Source: UBA5109 sp038148755
GTDB taxonomy: Bacteria > Pseudomonadota > Gammaproteobacteria > Pseudomonadales > Pseudohongiellaceae
Assembly (NCBI GenBank): GCA_038148755.1
Contig: JAYQWA010000013.1
Location: forward strand, 1-60,930
Direction of reading: 5' to 3'
DNA length: 60,930 nt
A program made the position numbers and the translations under genes. Under the pieces are notes generated by a model. The model saw only the letters and a list, made by a program, of their open reading frames with translations. It had not been told where the DNA came from and did not search any database. This document shows, one piece after another, positions 16,311 through 25,405 of this stretch. Each line of letters starts with the position of its first letter. The stretch's first letter is position 1.

Positions 16311-17825
16311 ATGACTCAGGACTTAAAAGTCGCCATCATCGATGATGATAAACTTTCCACGCATAACTGGAAGATTCTTCTTGGTTTTATCAATGAAGAA
16401 ATGTTGGCTTTCAGTGCAGAACAGTGGAAAGAGTTTGTTCGTGACAACCCGGATAACAATCAGGTTTTCGCTGTCATTATAGGCAATCTGATGACGCTGG
16501 CATTTAATAACAGTGCGCGGGAAGAGCTGATAAAAAGCATACATGAATCATATCCAAAAATACCCATACTGCTTAATTGTGAACAGGCTTTTGTTCAAGA
16601 TAAAGTTCCTGAAGCCAGTCAGTCCTAGCTGATACAGTTGCCAGACAGCATAGAATATAAAACCTTGTTACAGCATCTGGATTATGCGCGGCAGTTGCAT
16701 GGACTCGAACTGAAGCAAATTAAAAGCAAAATTATTTCCGAACATGGCACACCGCTTTTTCGCACACTGGCAGGTACCAGTGAAGTCATTTCTGAGGTTA
16801 AGGAATTAATTCAATAGGTTGCCAGCAAAAAATTGAACGTCCTTTTGCTGGGTGAGTCAGGCACTGGCAAAGAAATTGTTGCAAGAAACATCCATTACCA
16901 CTCCGGGCGTGGAGACAAGCCTTTTGTAATCGTTAATTGTGCAGCACAGGGTGAACAGTTTGACGTAGCCTTATTCGGCTGTGCTTCCGGCTATCAGGAT
17001 AACAGGGAGCAACGCACCGGCTATCTGGAAAAAGCAGATGGTGGCACATTGTTTCTGGATAAGATTGCAGAAATGCCATTGGCATTGCAGGCGAAACTGG
17101 CAAACTTTCTGGAAGATAAAACAGTACAAAGACTTGGAGATGGCGCTTTACAAACAGTTGATCTTCAAGTTGTTGTGGCGACCAATACAGACTTAAAACA
17201 AAAGGTTGATGCCGGTGAATTCAGAGAAGACCTTTACTATCTGTTGAATGTATTGCCCATTACCATGCCTGCATTGCGTGAACGGCCGGAGGGTATTCCA
17301 GAACTGATAAAAGAACTGGTTATCAGGCTTGAACATGAAGGACAAAAAGCCATCCGCTTGAATTCGTCAGCAGTCGATGTGCTTAAAAATTATTCCTGGC
17401 CTGGCAATGTTCGGGAATTAACGAACCTGGTTGAGCGTCTGTCAGTGATACATGAGGGTAAAATTATCGGCCTGAATGAACTGCCGCCAGAGTATAGAAA
17501 AACCAAAACTGGTGATGAAACACAGGAACAAATTAAGAAAGGGCCTGCTGAAAATCAGGGTGAACATGAATCGTTCAGCGGTGATGCGGTAATTGACGAC
17601 ACAGAAAATGCCCAATCAGTACCTGTGCAGGAAAAAGTCTATCTCAAGATTATGAAGCCGCTTAAGGCTGAAAATATCGAAGCATACTTGAAAAGTTTTG
17701 AAAAAGAGATAATACAGACAGCGCTTGAGGCTGCAACCGGAATACAAGCCTTTACGGCTGAACGTTTGGGTATGGAAGAAGACAGCCTGCAACAGAAAAT
17801 TCAGGAACTCGAACTAAAGTTCTGA
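16311..17825 (+). pseudogene. FleQ-like sigma54 regulator with two in-frame TAG codons
   Basis: One uninterrupted frame (505 codons) reads as a FleQ/NtrC-class activator but contains TAG at 16626-16628 and 16815-16817. Before the first stop is a 105-aa degenerate receiver domain (VAIIDDDKLSTHNWKILLGF); between the stops is the linker ending LFRTLAGTSEVISEV; after them come the AAA+ domain (Walker A GESGTGKE, VVVATNTDL, WPGNVRELTNLVERL) and a C-terminal Fis-like helix-turn-helix (TAERLGMEEDSLQQ). Key AAA+ residues are also altered: Walker B reads GGTLFLDKIAEM (Glu to Lys), the GAFTGA sigma54 loop is missing (GCASGYQDNREQRTG), and the REDLYYRL arginine finger is REDLYYLL. No frameshift is present. 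It is probably decaying. A TTG at 16833 could start the separate 330-aa AAA+ part. Confidence 0.8.
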
Positions 17826-18572
17826 TGCCTGCCCGCTACTTTGTGGCAAGACTACCTCACCATTGATTTGAGCACTGCTCAAGGTAATTTCAAATTCATC
17901 GCCGTCGGGGTCGCGCTGAAACAGCTTTATCAGCAGCATATCGTTATTTTTTGCAAACCATAACTGGGTCAGGCGTTCGCTGTTTTCCCGGATACGCTCA
18001 ACTTTAATGGCGCTGAAGGTGCCGGCTTCTGTCACAACCTCTTCCTCATTAACAATACGATAGTTAAATTCTTCCACAACATTTCGGTCTATCACTGCAA
18101 AGGTAATTTCGGATTTGCCTTTTTTGAGTTCTTCCCTGATAAAGCTGTACATGCTCAGCTCATCCAAAGTGGTGTCTTCTAGTAGCAGCTCTACGGTTTC
18201 ATTTCTTACAGTGGCCAGAGCCAGATTATTTTGCCAATCAAACTCAACGCTGCGACTGCGTCCTCCGATGCCACTTTGCCGGTATTCATAATGATGTGGG
18301 TGAGGGCTGTCATTCTGCCATTCAAACTGGCTGCTTTCTCTGATGGTTGAAACCGTCGCACCTAAGAGGCGAAGTTTGATTAAGGAATTCGCTACAAACT
18401 CAGTATCACTTAGTTGTGTTAATGAAATTTCAGCGCGTGCTTTCAGTCCTTGAAAGCGGGCATCGTAATTGGCCGAAAAGGGTAAAGGGGCGGCCACACT
18501 GAAGTTTGCCAGGCTTTGCAGCAGCAGTCCGAAAAATAAACAAAAAGTATTAAGGATCCGGTTATTAAGCAT
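17814..18572 (-). CDS. DUF3108 periplasmic protein
   Basis: A 252-aa exported protein with a signal peptide (FCLFFGLLLQSLANFSVAA) and the DUF3108 core: PFSANYDARFQGLKARAEI, YEYRQSGIGGRSR, EFDWQNN, and VTEAGTFSAIKVERIR. The family is found in many Proteobacteria; its role is not established, with an outer-membrane or lipid-related function suspected. In Pseudomonas it lies beside purM/purN and the DUF2066 gene; here the DUF2066 gene is divergent and the pur genes are absent. Its 3' end overlaps the fleQ-like frame by 12 bases. Confidence 0.8.
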   Translation of the reverse strand: MLNNRILNTFCLFFGLLLQSLANFSVAAPLPFSANYDARFQGLKARAEISLTQLSDTEFVANSLIKLRLLGATVSTIRESSQFEWQNDSPHPHHYEYRQSGIGGRSRSVEFDWQNNLALATVRNETVELLLEDTTLDELSMYSFIREELKKGKSEITFAVIDRNVVEEFNYRIVNEEEVVTEAGTFSAIKVERIRENSERLTQLWFAKNNDMLLIKLFQRDPDGDEFEITLSSAQINGEVVLPQSSGQASEL

Positions 18573-18595
18573 AGGCTTATTATCTCGAAAATTAG

Positions 18596-18650
18596 CTTAA
18601 CTTTCGCTTAACTCTTGGTTAACTATTGTCTAGCTATGGCTTAACCCATG
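18596..18650. repeat. 11-bp tandem array, five units
   Basis: Five consecutive 11-base units starting at 18596, 18607, 18618, 18629 and 18640 share the pattern CTTAACnnnnG; the first three and fifth keep TTAAC, and the fourth is degenerate (TCTAGCTATGG). One unit equals about one helical turn. The array lies in the divergent promoter region of the DUF3108 and DUF2066 genes. Confidence 0.8.
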
Positions 18651-18699
18651 TATGAAATGGTGTAAGCAGTTTGCTGGTTAGCTAATACCTGAATCGGTT

Positions 18700-19836
18700 A
18701 TGATAGCGCTTATGAACTTAATTATGAAACATGGTCAATGCTGCTTGAGTAAAGCCTTAATAATGCTTTGCCTGACCTGCTGTACGCCTGCCGGTTTTGC
18801 TGTTGAGGTGGAGGGTCTGTATCAGGCAACCATCACCGTTGAGTCACGCAATAATGAAGCGGAAAGACGCAGAGCATTTAGTGAAGCTATGCGAGAGGTG
18901 CTAACAAAAGTCAGCGGCCTGAGTGAAACCATTAATTCATCGTCCATGCGTAGAGCACTGAATAATCCAGAACCTTATGTCGAGTCGTGGAGGGCGCAGG
19001 CAAATCTGGTACCTGTTAATGCAGAAGCCCAGGTATCTGAGTTACGGGAAGTTATTGCCATTGAGGTTAATTTTTATGAGTCGGAAATACAACGCCTGCT
19101 CGACGAAAATAATATGCCGATCTGGCCAGCTAACCGTCCGGAAACTTTAATCTGGATGGTGGTGCAGGATGAATTGAGTGAACGCCAGATAATAAATAAC
19201 AATAGTCCAGAGAATGCTGCGAGGATAACCGCGCTACAAAAAGTTGCAGACGCAAGAGGTTTGCCTTTACTGTTTCCCTTGCTGGATCTGGAAGATCAGC
19301 TGCGTTTGAATGTGAACAGTCTTTGGGATCTGGATGAGGCTGCCATTCTGAATGCTTCCCAGCGTTATCAAGCAGAAAGTATTTTGGCGCTGAGAATCTA
19401 TCGTTCTTTGAGCGGGGAAGTGCTGGCGAAAAGCTTATATTTCTTCAGGGATAATGTCTTCAGTTATGAGGAATTTGAGCTGAGTGAAGACTTTATTAGC
19501 GGCAGCATCAATCTGGCCAGTGATGAACTATCGCAGTATTTCTCGGTACTGATATCCGGAACGGACAACAATGTCATTATTAATATGCAGATTGATGATA
19601 TAGACAGTCCGGAAGATTATGCGGCTTTACTGACTTACTTAAATACCCTTGAAGGGGTCAATTCCTTTCAGTTGACCAGAGTTACTGGCTCAAGCCTTTA
19701 TCTGGAAATGCTGACAGGTGGTCAATTGCGCCAGCTGGTTGAAACCATCGCTTTACAGCCGAATTTACTGGAAGTGTCTGAATTAAACCGAGTCGGTGAT
19801 GATGTTGCCATGCATTACCGTTGGGTACAAAACTGA
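18700..19836 (+). CDS. DUF2066 protein, exported
   Basis: A 378-aa protein with an N-terminal hydrophobic signal region and the DUF2066 start of the mature part (VEGLYQATITVESRNNEAERRRAF, shown here only as key block EVEGLYQAT), followed by AMREVLTKVSGL, typical of the family. No enzyme motif is seen. The family is conserved next to hda in many gammaproteobacteria, as here: hda starts 11 bases after the stop. It is likely periplasmic or outer-membrane associated, of unknown role. A start at ATG 18712 or 18724 would shorten the N-terminus but keep the signal. Confidence 0.8.
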   Translation: MIALMNLIMKHGQCCLSKALIMLCLTCCTPAGFAVEVEGLYQATITVESRNNEAERRRAFSEAMREVLTKVSGLSETINSSSMRRALNNPEPYVESWRAQANLVPVNAEAQVSELREVIAIEVNFYESEIQRLLDENNMPIWPANRPETLIWMVVQDELSERQIINNNSPENAARITALQKVADARGLPLLFPLLDLEDQLRLNVNSLWDLDEAAILNASQRYQAESILALRIYRSLSGEVLAKSLYFFRDNVFSYEEFELSEDFISGSINLASDELSQYFSVLISGTDNNVIINMQIDDIDSPEDYAALLTYLNTLEGVNSFQLTRVTGSSLYLEMLTGGQLRQLVETIALQPNLLEVSELNRVGDDVAMHYRWVQN

Positions 19837-19847
19837 TTACTTAACTG

Positions 19848-20531
19848 ATGCCATTATCAGCACAATTACCTTTTGATTTTGTTCTGCATGACGAGTTTAC
19901 GTTTGACAATTTTATTGTGTCTGCAAAAAATCAGGAATTGCTGACTGATTTAAAGTCTGCTGATCCTGCAGATACTTTTTATTTTATCTGGGGAGTGGAG
20001 GGCAGTGGCAAAAGCCATCTCTTGCAGGCGAGCTGTGCACAGCATGCTAATTCAGCTTATTTACCCCTCAAAGTTTTTCTTGATGAAGGTGAGCAGGTAT
20101 TAAACGGTCTGGATCAGCTTGATCTGCTCTGTATTGATGATTTGCATCTGGTGCTGTCAATCCCTAGTTGGGAAGAAAAATTGTTTGCTTTATTTAACGC
20201 CTGTCAAACTAATGCAAGCCGTTTGATTGTCAGTTCGGCGTCGAAACCTTTGCAATTAAATTATGCTTTGCCGGACTTGCAGTCACGATTCAGCAGTGGT
20301 GTTTCATACCAGTTATATGAATTGGACGAGCAGGAAAAATTGTCGGCACTTAAGAGCAGAGCAGCATTGCAGGGAATTCCTCTCAAGGATGATGTGCTGA
20401 ATTTTATTTATCTGCGAAGTGAGCGCAGTATGTCACAATTATTTGCTGTGCTTAGCCAATTGGATAAATTATCGCTTGCCGAGAAACGTAAAATCACCAT
20501 TCCTTTTGTGAAAGCTATAATGCACTGGTAA
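19848..20531 (+). CDS. hda: DnaA regulatory inactivator Hda
   Basis: A 227-aa AAA+ protein homologous to the DnaA ATPase domain. The N-terminus SAQLPFDF is the sliding-clamp-binding motif of Hda; the Walker A is GVEGSGKSHLL, and LDLLCIDDLHLV is the Walker B. Working with the beta clamp it stimulates DnaA-ATP hydrolysis and so limits re-initiation. Length fits the family (about 230). It is encoded 11 bases after the DUF2066 gene, a conserved pair. No terminator was found after its stop. Confidence 0.93.
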   Translation: MPLSAQLPFDFVLHDEFTFDNFIVSAKNQELLTDLKSADPADTFYFIWGVEGSGKSHLLQASCAQHANSAYLPLKVFLDEGEQVLNGLDQLDLLCIDDLHLVLSIPSWEEKLFALFNACQTNASRLIVSSASKPLQLNYALPDLQSRFSSGVSYQLYELDEQEKLSALKSRAALQGIPLKDDVLNFIYLRSERSMSQLFAVLSQLDKLSLAEKRKITIPFVKAIMHW

Positions 20532-20538
20532 GTTTTTT

Positions 20539-20751
20539 CTATTGCTCAAGTTCACTGTAGAAGCCGGCAACATTCAGTACCACAACGATATCCTCAGCAC
20601 TCTGGTTGTTTAAATACCAGCCATGTATTCCACTGAAAGGGGCTGTTAATGTCCCGCTTTCTTCACCGTCATTATGGATTTTGTAAAACATCAGGAGGCC
20701 TGGTTCATCTCCTACCCGGTCTGTATGCCCGTGAAACTCCACTTCAAGCAA
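20539..20751 (-). pseudogene. C-terminal remnant of an unrecognised protein
   Basis: A 70-codon frame that can only start at TTG 20751. It has the look of a C-terminal piece: EVEFHGHTD, GTLTAPFSGIHGWYLNN and VVLNVAGFYSE match the end of a family of single-pass membrane proteins whose terminal domain reads EFHG, TAPFxGxHGWYW and VTLxxxGFY. Upstream codons continue this resemblance (FNFKALL) into the spacer after sppA, but a stop then cuts it. I read it as a truncated leftover; a tiny functional protein co-transcribed with sppA is possible. Confidence 0.45.
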
Positions 20752-20761
20752 TGCTTTAAAA

Positions 20762-22594
20762 TTAAAGTGGATTCAGGCATGAAAAGCACTGCAGATACAG
20801 ATTGCCGGGATCATTAAGCAATGATAATTGCTGTATATCTTCATTGATTTGCTGGTAAAGGCGATTGAAGGGCGTAAAAAGGCTGGTAGCAGGTTTGAAC
20901 CAGCTAAGTATATTAAAATTTTCAGCCATGCTTTGTATCAGGACTTCGGTAGGAGAGAGGGGCTGGCTGATTTGCAAGGCCCTGTATTGGTCAATATTAG
21001 CCAGATTTGCGGCAGCTTCTATTGCATTATCAAGGTCTCCGATTTGATCCACGAGATTTCGTTCGAGTGCGGCATTGGCAGACCAGACCCGGCCCTGACC
21101 GACAGCGTCGACTTCTGCAGTGCTCATATCTCTGGCTTCTGCAACAATTTGCAGGAAGCGATCATAGCCTTTTTCGACATTTAACTGGATAGCGATTTGG
21201 GTTGACTCAGGGAGCTCCATGCCAAGACCAAAGGCTCCTGCCTGGGTCGTTGTGCCAACACCATCAACATAAATACCCAGATTATTCAGGGTCTGTTTAA
21301 AAGTCGGGTAGATGCCAAAGATACCGATGGAGCCGGTTATCGTTGCCGGGCTGGCCCAGATTTCGTCGGCAGCAGTAGCTATCCAATAGCCGCCGGATGC
21401 GGCAACACTGCCCATTGAAACAACCAGAGGTTTGCCAGTACTTTTGAATTCCAGTAATTCACTACGAATGACCTCAGATGCAAAGGCACTGCCGCCTGGA
21501 CTATCAACCCTGAGCACCAGCGCCTTAATATTTACATCATGCCGGGCCTGGCGGATCAGTGCTGCCAGAGTATCACCGCCTATACTGCCCGCTGGCTGTT
21601 CACCATCATAAATCGTCCCGCTGGCAACAATCACACCAATCTGGTTGCCACCCAGTTCAGCCGGCAGGATGATCCGGCGCTCATCAAGGTAGTCATCGAA
21701 TGGAATCTGCAGATAATTATCGCCGGCTTCAGTGGAACCGATCCGGGCAATTAAATAGTTACGTATCTCTGGGCGGCTGGCAATTTGATCTACCAGTCCA
21801 AAATCCAGCACCATCGCTGCGGTATCACCCTCGAAAGGAACAAGCTGTTGATCAGGGTTATTGATGAAGTTATTCAGTTCTTCAGTATCAAGATTACGTG
21901 CCTGACTGATATCGGTGACAAAGAGCTGCCAGTTTTCATTTAGCCATTCTTCATAATTCTCTCTGGCGGCGTCAGACATGCCATTTAATTCAAAAGGTTC
22001 TACCGCTGATTTAAATTCGCCGACTCTGAAGACATGAACGTTTACATCGAGTTTTTCTATGGCTTCAGCATAGTAGTATTGATAACTACTCATGCCTTCC
22101 AGGTTAACGGCACCCAGATTGTTAAGAATGATTTCATCAGCATAGGTCGCCAGATAGTACTGGCTTTGATTAAGGTTGTCGGCAACTGTATAGACAGGCT
22201 TTCCCGTTTCTCTGAAGACTTTCAGTGCCTTACCTATATCCTGTAACTGTGTCAGAGAAGCAGCTTGCAGATAGTCCAGTTGTAAAACGATTGAACTGAT
22301 GGCCTCATCACGGCCAGCAATTTCAATACTGTCTATTACATCCTGTAGTAACACTTCATTGTCAGCCGGATTGCCACCTAGCAGATCGCTGAATGAACTG
22401 ACGGCTGTCCTTTCTTCCACGATATTGCCAACAGGCGCAATCAGCAGGGCAGCTCCGTCAGGAATTTCCAGTCGGTCCGAGCTGAACATGGCAGTCACAA
22501 CAAATAACAGGATGACGATAAAGACCAGATTTAGACAAAAACTACGAATCCAGCGATAAACCGTGAGTAAAGCTTTAAATAATTTTCTGAGCAT
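20762..22594 (-). CDS. sppA: Signal peptide peptidase SppA (67K type)
   Basis: A 610-aa inner-membrane serine/lysine protease that removes cleaved signal peptides. One membrane helix (about residues 17-37) anchors it. It is the long double-domain form: the N-half carries the catalytic lysine Lys195 in VGEFKSAVEPF, and the C-half carries the nucleophile Ser400 in GSVAASGGYW after DSPGGSAFASE. Both residues correspond to Lys209 and Ser409 of E. coli SppA. The product acts in tetramers in the periplasm-facing membrane side. It stands alone on the minus strand, 38 bases from the DUF2069 gene. Confidence 0.93.
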   Translation of the reverse strand: MLRKLFKALLTVYRWIRSFCLNLVFIVILLFVVTAMFSSDRLEIPDGAALLIAPVGNIVEERTAVSSFSDLLGGNPADNEVLLQDVIDSIEIAGRDEAISSIVLQLDYLQAASLTQLQDIGKALKVFRETGKPVYTVADNLNQSQYYLATYADEIILNNLGAVNLEGMSSYQYYYAEAIEKLDVNVHVFRVGEFKSAVEPFELNGMSDAARENYEEWLNENWQLFVTDISQARNLDTEELNNFINNPDQQLVPFEGDTAAMVLDFGLVDQIASRPEIRNYLIARIGSTEAGDNYLQIPFDDYLDERRIILPAELGGNQIGVIVASGTIYDGEQPAGSIGGDTLAALIRQARHDVNIKALVLRVDSPGGSAFASEVIRSELLEFKSTGKPLVVSMGSVAASGGYWIATAADEIWASPATITGSIGIFGIYPTFKQTLNNLGIYVDGVGTTTQAGAFGLGMELPESTQIAIQLNVEKGYDRFLQIVAEARDMSTAEVDAVGQGRVWSANAALERNLVDQIGDLDNAIEAAANLANIDQYRALQISQPLSPTEVLIQSMAENFNILSWFKPATSLFTPFNRLYQQINEDIQQLSLLNDPGNLYLQCFSCLNPL

Positions 22595-22632
22595 AGTTGC
22601 CGTGTTTATGAGGTTATATGAAAAAGTTTAAG

Positions 22633-22983
22633 CTAAGCGGATTTGTTTTTTTGTTCATCGCGAACATAAAAAATTGCGAAACAGAATAGCAGTACGCAGA
22701 ACAAGGTTAGCATAATTCCGCTGATTAGTTTCTCCGGCGTGAAAATATTCAAAACCCCGCTAATGAAATATAACAAAATAACAAAACACAGCCATTGATA
22801 TGCACGCAGTTTATTGCTGATCAGACCAGGCAAAAAAGCCAATAAGGGGATGGTTTGAATCAGCCAGCGAGATATGCTGAGCGGCTGATTTAACCAGTTT
22901 TCGAGGGTAAGAATTAATAGCAGGGCACAAAGACTTAGCAACACTCCTATACGGAAAAAAGTGGCGATCCGGCTTGCTGCCAT
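22633..22983 (-). CDS. DUF2069 membrane protein
   Basis: A 116-aa protein with about four membrane segments (FFRIGVLLSLCALLLIL, LIQTIPLLAFLPGLI, WLCFVILLYFISGVLN, ISGIMLTLFCVLLFCFAIFY) and a basic C-terminus (RDEQKNKSA). ATG 22983 is preferred: GAGGTAAG precedes it, and an upstream start in the frame would extend 60 bases into wrbA. The family is conserved next to wrbA and arsC in Pseudomonas-like genomes, as here, but has no known activity. Confidence 0.75.
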   Translation of the reverse strand: MAASRIATFFRIGVLLSLCALLLILTLENWLNQPLSISRWLIQTIPLLAFLPGLISNKLRAYQWLCFVILLYFISGVLNIFTPEKLISGIMLTLFCVLLFCFAIFYVRDEQKNKSA

Positions 22984-22991
22984 GTGCTTGC

Positions 22992-23588
22992 TTACCTCAG
23001 CTTCAGCGCCAATTCTGCCAGACGCTTGCCAAAGGCCTGACAAAGTGTGGCTTCTTCTTCACTGATAGGGTTATTACCGTCACTACCTGCCAGATGACTG
23101 GGCCCATAAGGTGTACCACCACTGGTAGTAGTATTCAGTTCTGATTCGCTATAGGGAAGTCCACTGATCAGCATGCCATGATGCAGCAGGGGAATCTGCA
23201 TGCTGAGCAGGGTAGATTCCTGACCACCATGCAAGCTGGCAGTTGAAGTGAATACACCAGCAGGTTTACCTATCATACTGCCACTCATCCATTGTGCACC
23301 GGTACCATCCAGAAAATGCTTCATGGCGCCAGCCATATTGCCAAAACGGGTCGGACTACCTAAAGCCAGTCCAGAGCATTCGGAAAAATCTTCTTCACTG
23401 CAATAAATGGCTCCTTCTGCCGGAATTTCCGGCTCACTGGCTTCTATGACAGCGGAAACAGCAGGAACTGTGCGGATACGGGCTTCCATTCCTGTCACGC
23501 TTTCAACGCCACGGGCTATATGCTGGGCCATTTGGGCAACCGCACCATAACGGCTGTAATACAGGATAAGAATATAAGGTGAACTCAT
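22992..23588 (-). CDS. wrbA: NAD(P)H:quinone oxidoreductase WrbA
   Basis: A 198-aa flavodoxin-like FMN protein that reduces quinones by two electrons. Typical motifs are YYSRYGAVAQMA (FMN phosphate loop), GSPTRFGNMAG, and the pairs FTSTASLHGGQ and HLAGSDGNN before the C-terminal helix. The gene starts inside the end of arsC (4-base ATGA overlap) and is followed by the DUF2069 gene, so three genes form one operon. Length fits the family. Induction by stress is known for homologues; no operator was identified. Confidence 0.92.
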   Translation of the reverse strand: MSSPYILILYYSRYGAVAQMAQHIARGVESVTGMEARIRTVPAVSAVIEASEPEIPAEGAIYCSEEDFSECSGLALGSPTRFGNMAGAMKHFLDGTGAQWMSGSMIGKPAGVFTSTASLHGGQESTLLSMQIPLLHHGMLISGLPYSESELNTTTSGGTPYGPSHLAGSDGNNPISEEEATLCQAFGKRLAELALKLR

Positions 23589-23938
23589 TTAATTAACTCC
23601 AGTACATTTTCAGGTGGTCGGCCCAACACGGCATTATTGCCACGAACTACAATTGGGCGCTCTATCAGTTTAGGCTCTGCTAGCATGGCTTCCAATAAAT
23701 CATCGTCAGACAAGCTCATATCAGCCAAGCCTTTTTCCTGATAGGCATCTTCAGATTTTCGCAGGATATCGCGCGGGCTTTTTCCCAGTTGTTGTAGTAA
23801 TTCATGTAATTTCTGTTTGCTGGGTGTATTTTCCAGATAAAGCACTACCTCTGGCTGGATATTATGTTCCTCAAGAATGGCCAAAGTCTGACGCGATTTG
23901 GAACAACGTGGATTATGGTAAATCGTGATATTGGACAT
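23585..23938 (-). CDS. arsC: Arsenate reductase, glutaredoxin type
   Basis: A 117-aa thioredoxin-fold ArsC. The active site is HNPRCSKSRQTL with Cys12, and the arginine-bearing segment LIERPIVVRG is in the expected place. It reduces arsenate to arsenite with glutathione and glutaredoxin; some members of this chromosomal group instead act on other redox substrates, so the arsenic role is likely but not proven. It heads the arsC-wrbA-DUF2069 operon. No arsB or arsR is in the window. Confidence 0.88.
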   Translation of the reverse strand: MSNITIYHNPRCSKSRQTLAILEEHNIQPEVVLYLENTPSKQKLHELLQQLGKSPRDILRKSEDAYQEKGLADMSLSDDDLLEAMLAEPKLIERPIVVRGNNAVLGRPPENVLELIK

Positions 23939-24005
23939 ATGAACTACTCGTTATGAACTACTGATAAAGACGTGAAGTACTGTTTTCATGGCTTGTTGCC
24001 TGTCG

Positions 24006-24093
24006 ATGCGGAGCAATAGTAGACATTTAAAAATGATTAAACAAGACAAACAATGTGATAAACAATGGGTGTACGATGAGTTATGCTCCGCAT
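24006..24093. repeat. 10-bp inverted repeat in arsC-yihY spacer
   Basis: ATGCGGAGCA at 24006-24015 and its exact reverse complement at 24084-24093 enclose 68 bases. The enclosed part also contains the near-direct repeat AAACAATGTG / AAACAATGGG with a 12-base period. It sits between divergent arsC and yihY and could be an operator pair or a long hairpin. Confidence 0.55.
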
Positions 24094-24121
24094 TGCTTTT
24101 GTATCCCTGAATACTGAGACT

Positions 24122-25363
24122 ATGATGAAAATACAAATGATTGATCTTTGGCAGTTTGCCAAATTTGTATACCAGAATTTCACCGATCATAAAGGGCTGG
24201 AAAATGCCAAGGCACTGACTTACATGAGTCTGTTTGCAGTTATCCCGCTGTTGACCGTATTGGTGACCATTCTTTCTGCATTCCCGGCTTTTCAGGTGTT
24301 TGGCAGTCAGTTGCAGTCAATGATTCTGGACCGTTTGCTGCCAAGTTCCAGCAGCGAACTTGAAAATTATTTTACCGGCTTCAGTGAGCAGGCCAGAAAC
24401 CTGACCTGGGTCGGAGCCATGATGCTGTTGGTTACTTCTTTTTTGATGCTGCGAAATATTGAAAGCAGTTTTAATCGAATCTGGCAGGTCAGAGAGCCGC
24501 GCAAAGGACTCAATTCATTTTTACTTTATTGGAGTGTGATGAGTCTGGGACCTATACTTTTTGGTTTGGGCCTTGCGATCAGCTCCTATATCACTTCGCT
24601 CAACCTCTTTGAAAGCTTTCTGGATATTTCCGAAAGCCTGGGAACAACCAGCTTTTTACTTGGTCTGTTTCCACTGATATTAACCGCCGGTGCTTTTACG
24701 CTGCTATATATCGCGGTGCCAAATTGTGGTGTGCGTTTTCTTCATGGCCTTATTGGTGGTCTGATAGTCGCTGTTTCATTCTTACTGGTTAGGCAGGTGT
24801 TTACCTGGTTTATTGCCATGGCCAGTTATCAGTTGGTTTACGGCACGTTTGCTGCTGTGCCGATTTTCCTGTTATGGATTTATATCTGCTGGGTGGTGAT
24901 ATTGCTGGGTGCTAATCTGGTCAGATCACTGCCTGCCTATAGTACGGAATATAAAAACAAAAGAGTGCATCCTCATATTGTGTTAATTGCGTTACTGCAC
25001 AAGTTCTGGCTGTTACAGAAACAGGGTGACAGTCTAAGCAGCGCTGAATTGATTAAGGAAAAATGGCCGTTCAACGAGTTATCCATGGATGAAGCACTTA
25101 AGGTTCTGCAGGAACGGCGCGCTATCAGGAATTGCGGTGCTGATGAATTTGTCCTGGCACGTGATTTCCAGAGTCTGTCGATGCAGCAGGTTTTCAGTTG
25201 GTTGAATGTGGCTTTACCGAAGTCAGATGATTTTGAATCTTTGCCCGATTTGATTATTCAGCATCTGCCACAACTGGATAAGCTGAAAGACAGTTTTGCT
25301 GAGCTGGAAAATACGTCAAAGCGTGAGTTTGCCGTGCCGCTGGCAGATATTTATCAGCGTTAG
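24122..25363 (+). CDS. YihY/virulence factor BrkB family inner-membrane protein
   Basis: A 413-aa protein with about six membrane segments (FAVIPLLTVLVTIL, WVGAMMLLVTSFLML, YWSVMSLGPILFGLGLAI, FLLGLFPLILTAG, FLHGLIGGLIVAVSFLL, GTFAAVPIFLLWIYICWVVIL) and a cytoplasmic C-terminal domain. The family was once called RNase BN by mistake; its real role is unsettled. ATG 24122 is chosen, ATG 24125 is equal; a start at 24083 lies within the inverted repeat and is unlikely. Divergent from arsC. Confidence 0.85.
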   Translation: MMKIQMIDLWQFAKFVYQNFTDHKGLENAKALTYMSLFAVIPLLTVLVTILSAFPAFQVFGSQLQSMILDRLLPSSSSELENYFTGFSEQARNLTWVGAMMLLVTSFLMLRNIESSFNRIWQVREPRKGLNSFLLYWSVMSLGPILFGLGLAISSYITSLNLFESFLDISESLGTTSFLLGLFPLILTAGAFTLLYIAVPNCGVRFLHGLIGGLIVAVSFLLVRQVFTWFIAMASYQLVYGTFAAVPIFLLWIYICWVVILLGANLVRSLPAYSTEYKNKRVHPHIVLIALLHKFWLLQKQGDSLSSAELIKEKWPFNELSMDEALKVLQERRAIRNCGADEFVLARDFQSLSMQQVFSWLNVALPKSDDFESLPDLIIQHLPQLDKLKDSFAELENTSKREFAVPLADIYQR

Positions 25364-25405
25364 CGGGAAGCTGCTAATAAGATTTTGGCTGATTGACCCT
25401 TGTGC

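Noticed and set aside
16626..16817. Readthrough of TAG (amber recoding) in the fleQ-like gene
   Set aside because: Other genes in the window, such as arsS (stop at 14883), end in TAG, and no suppressor tRNA or pyrrolysine genes are visible.
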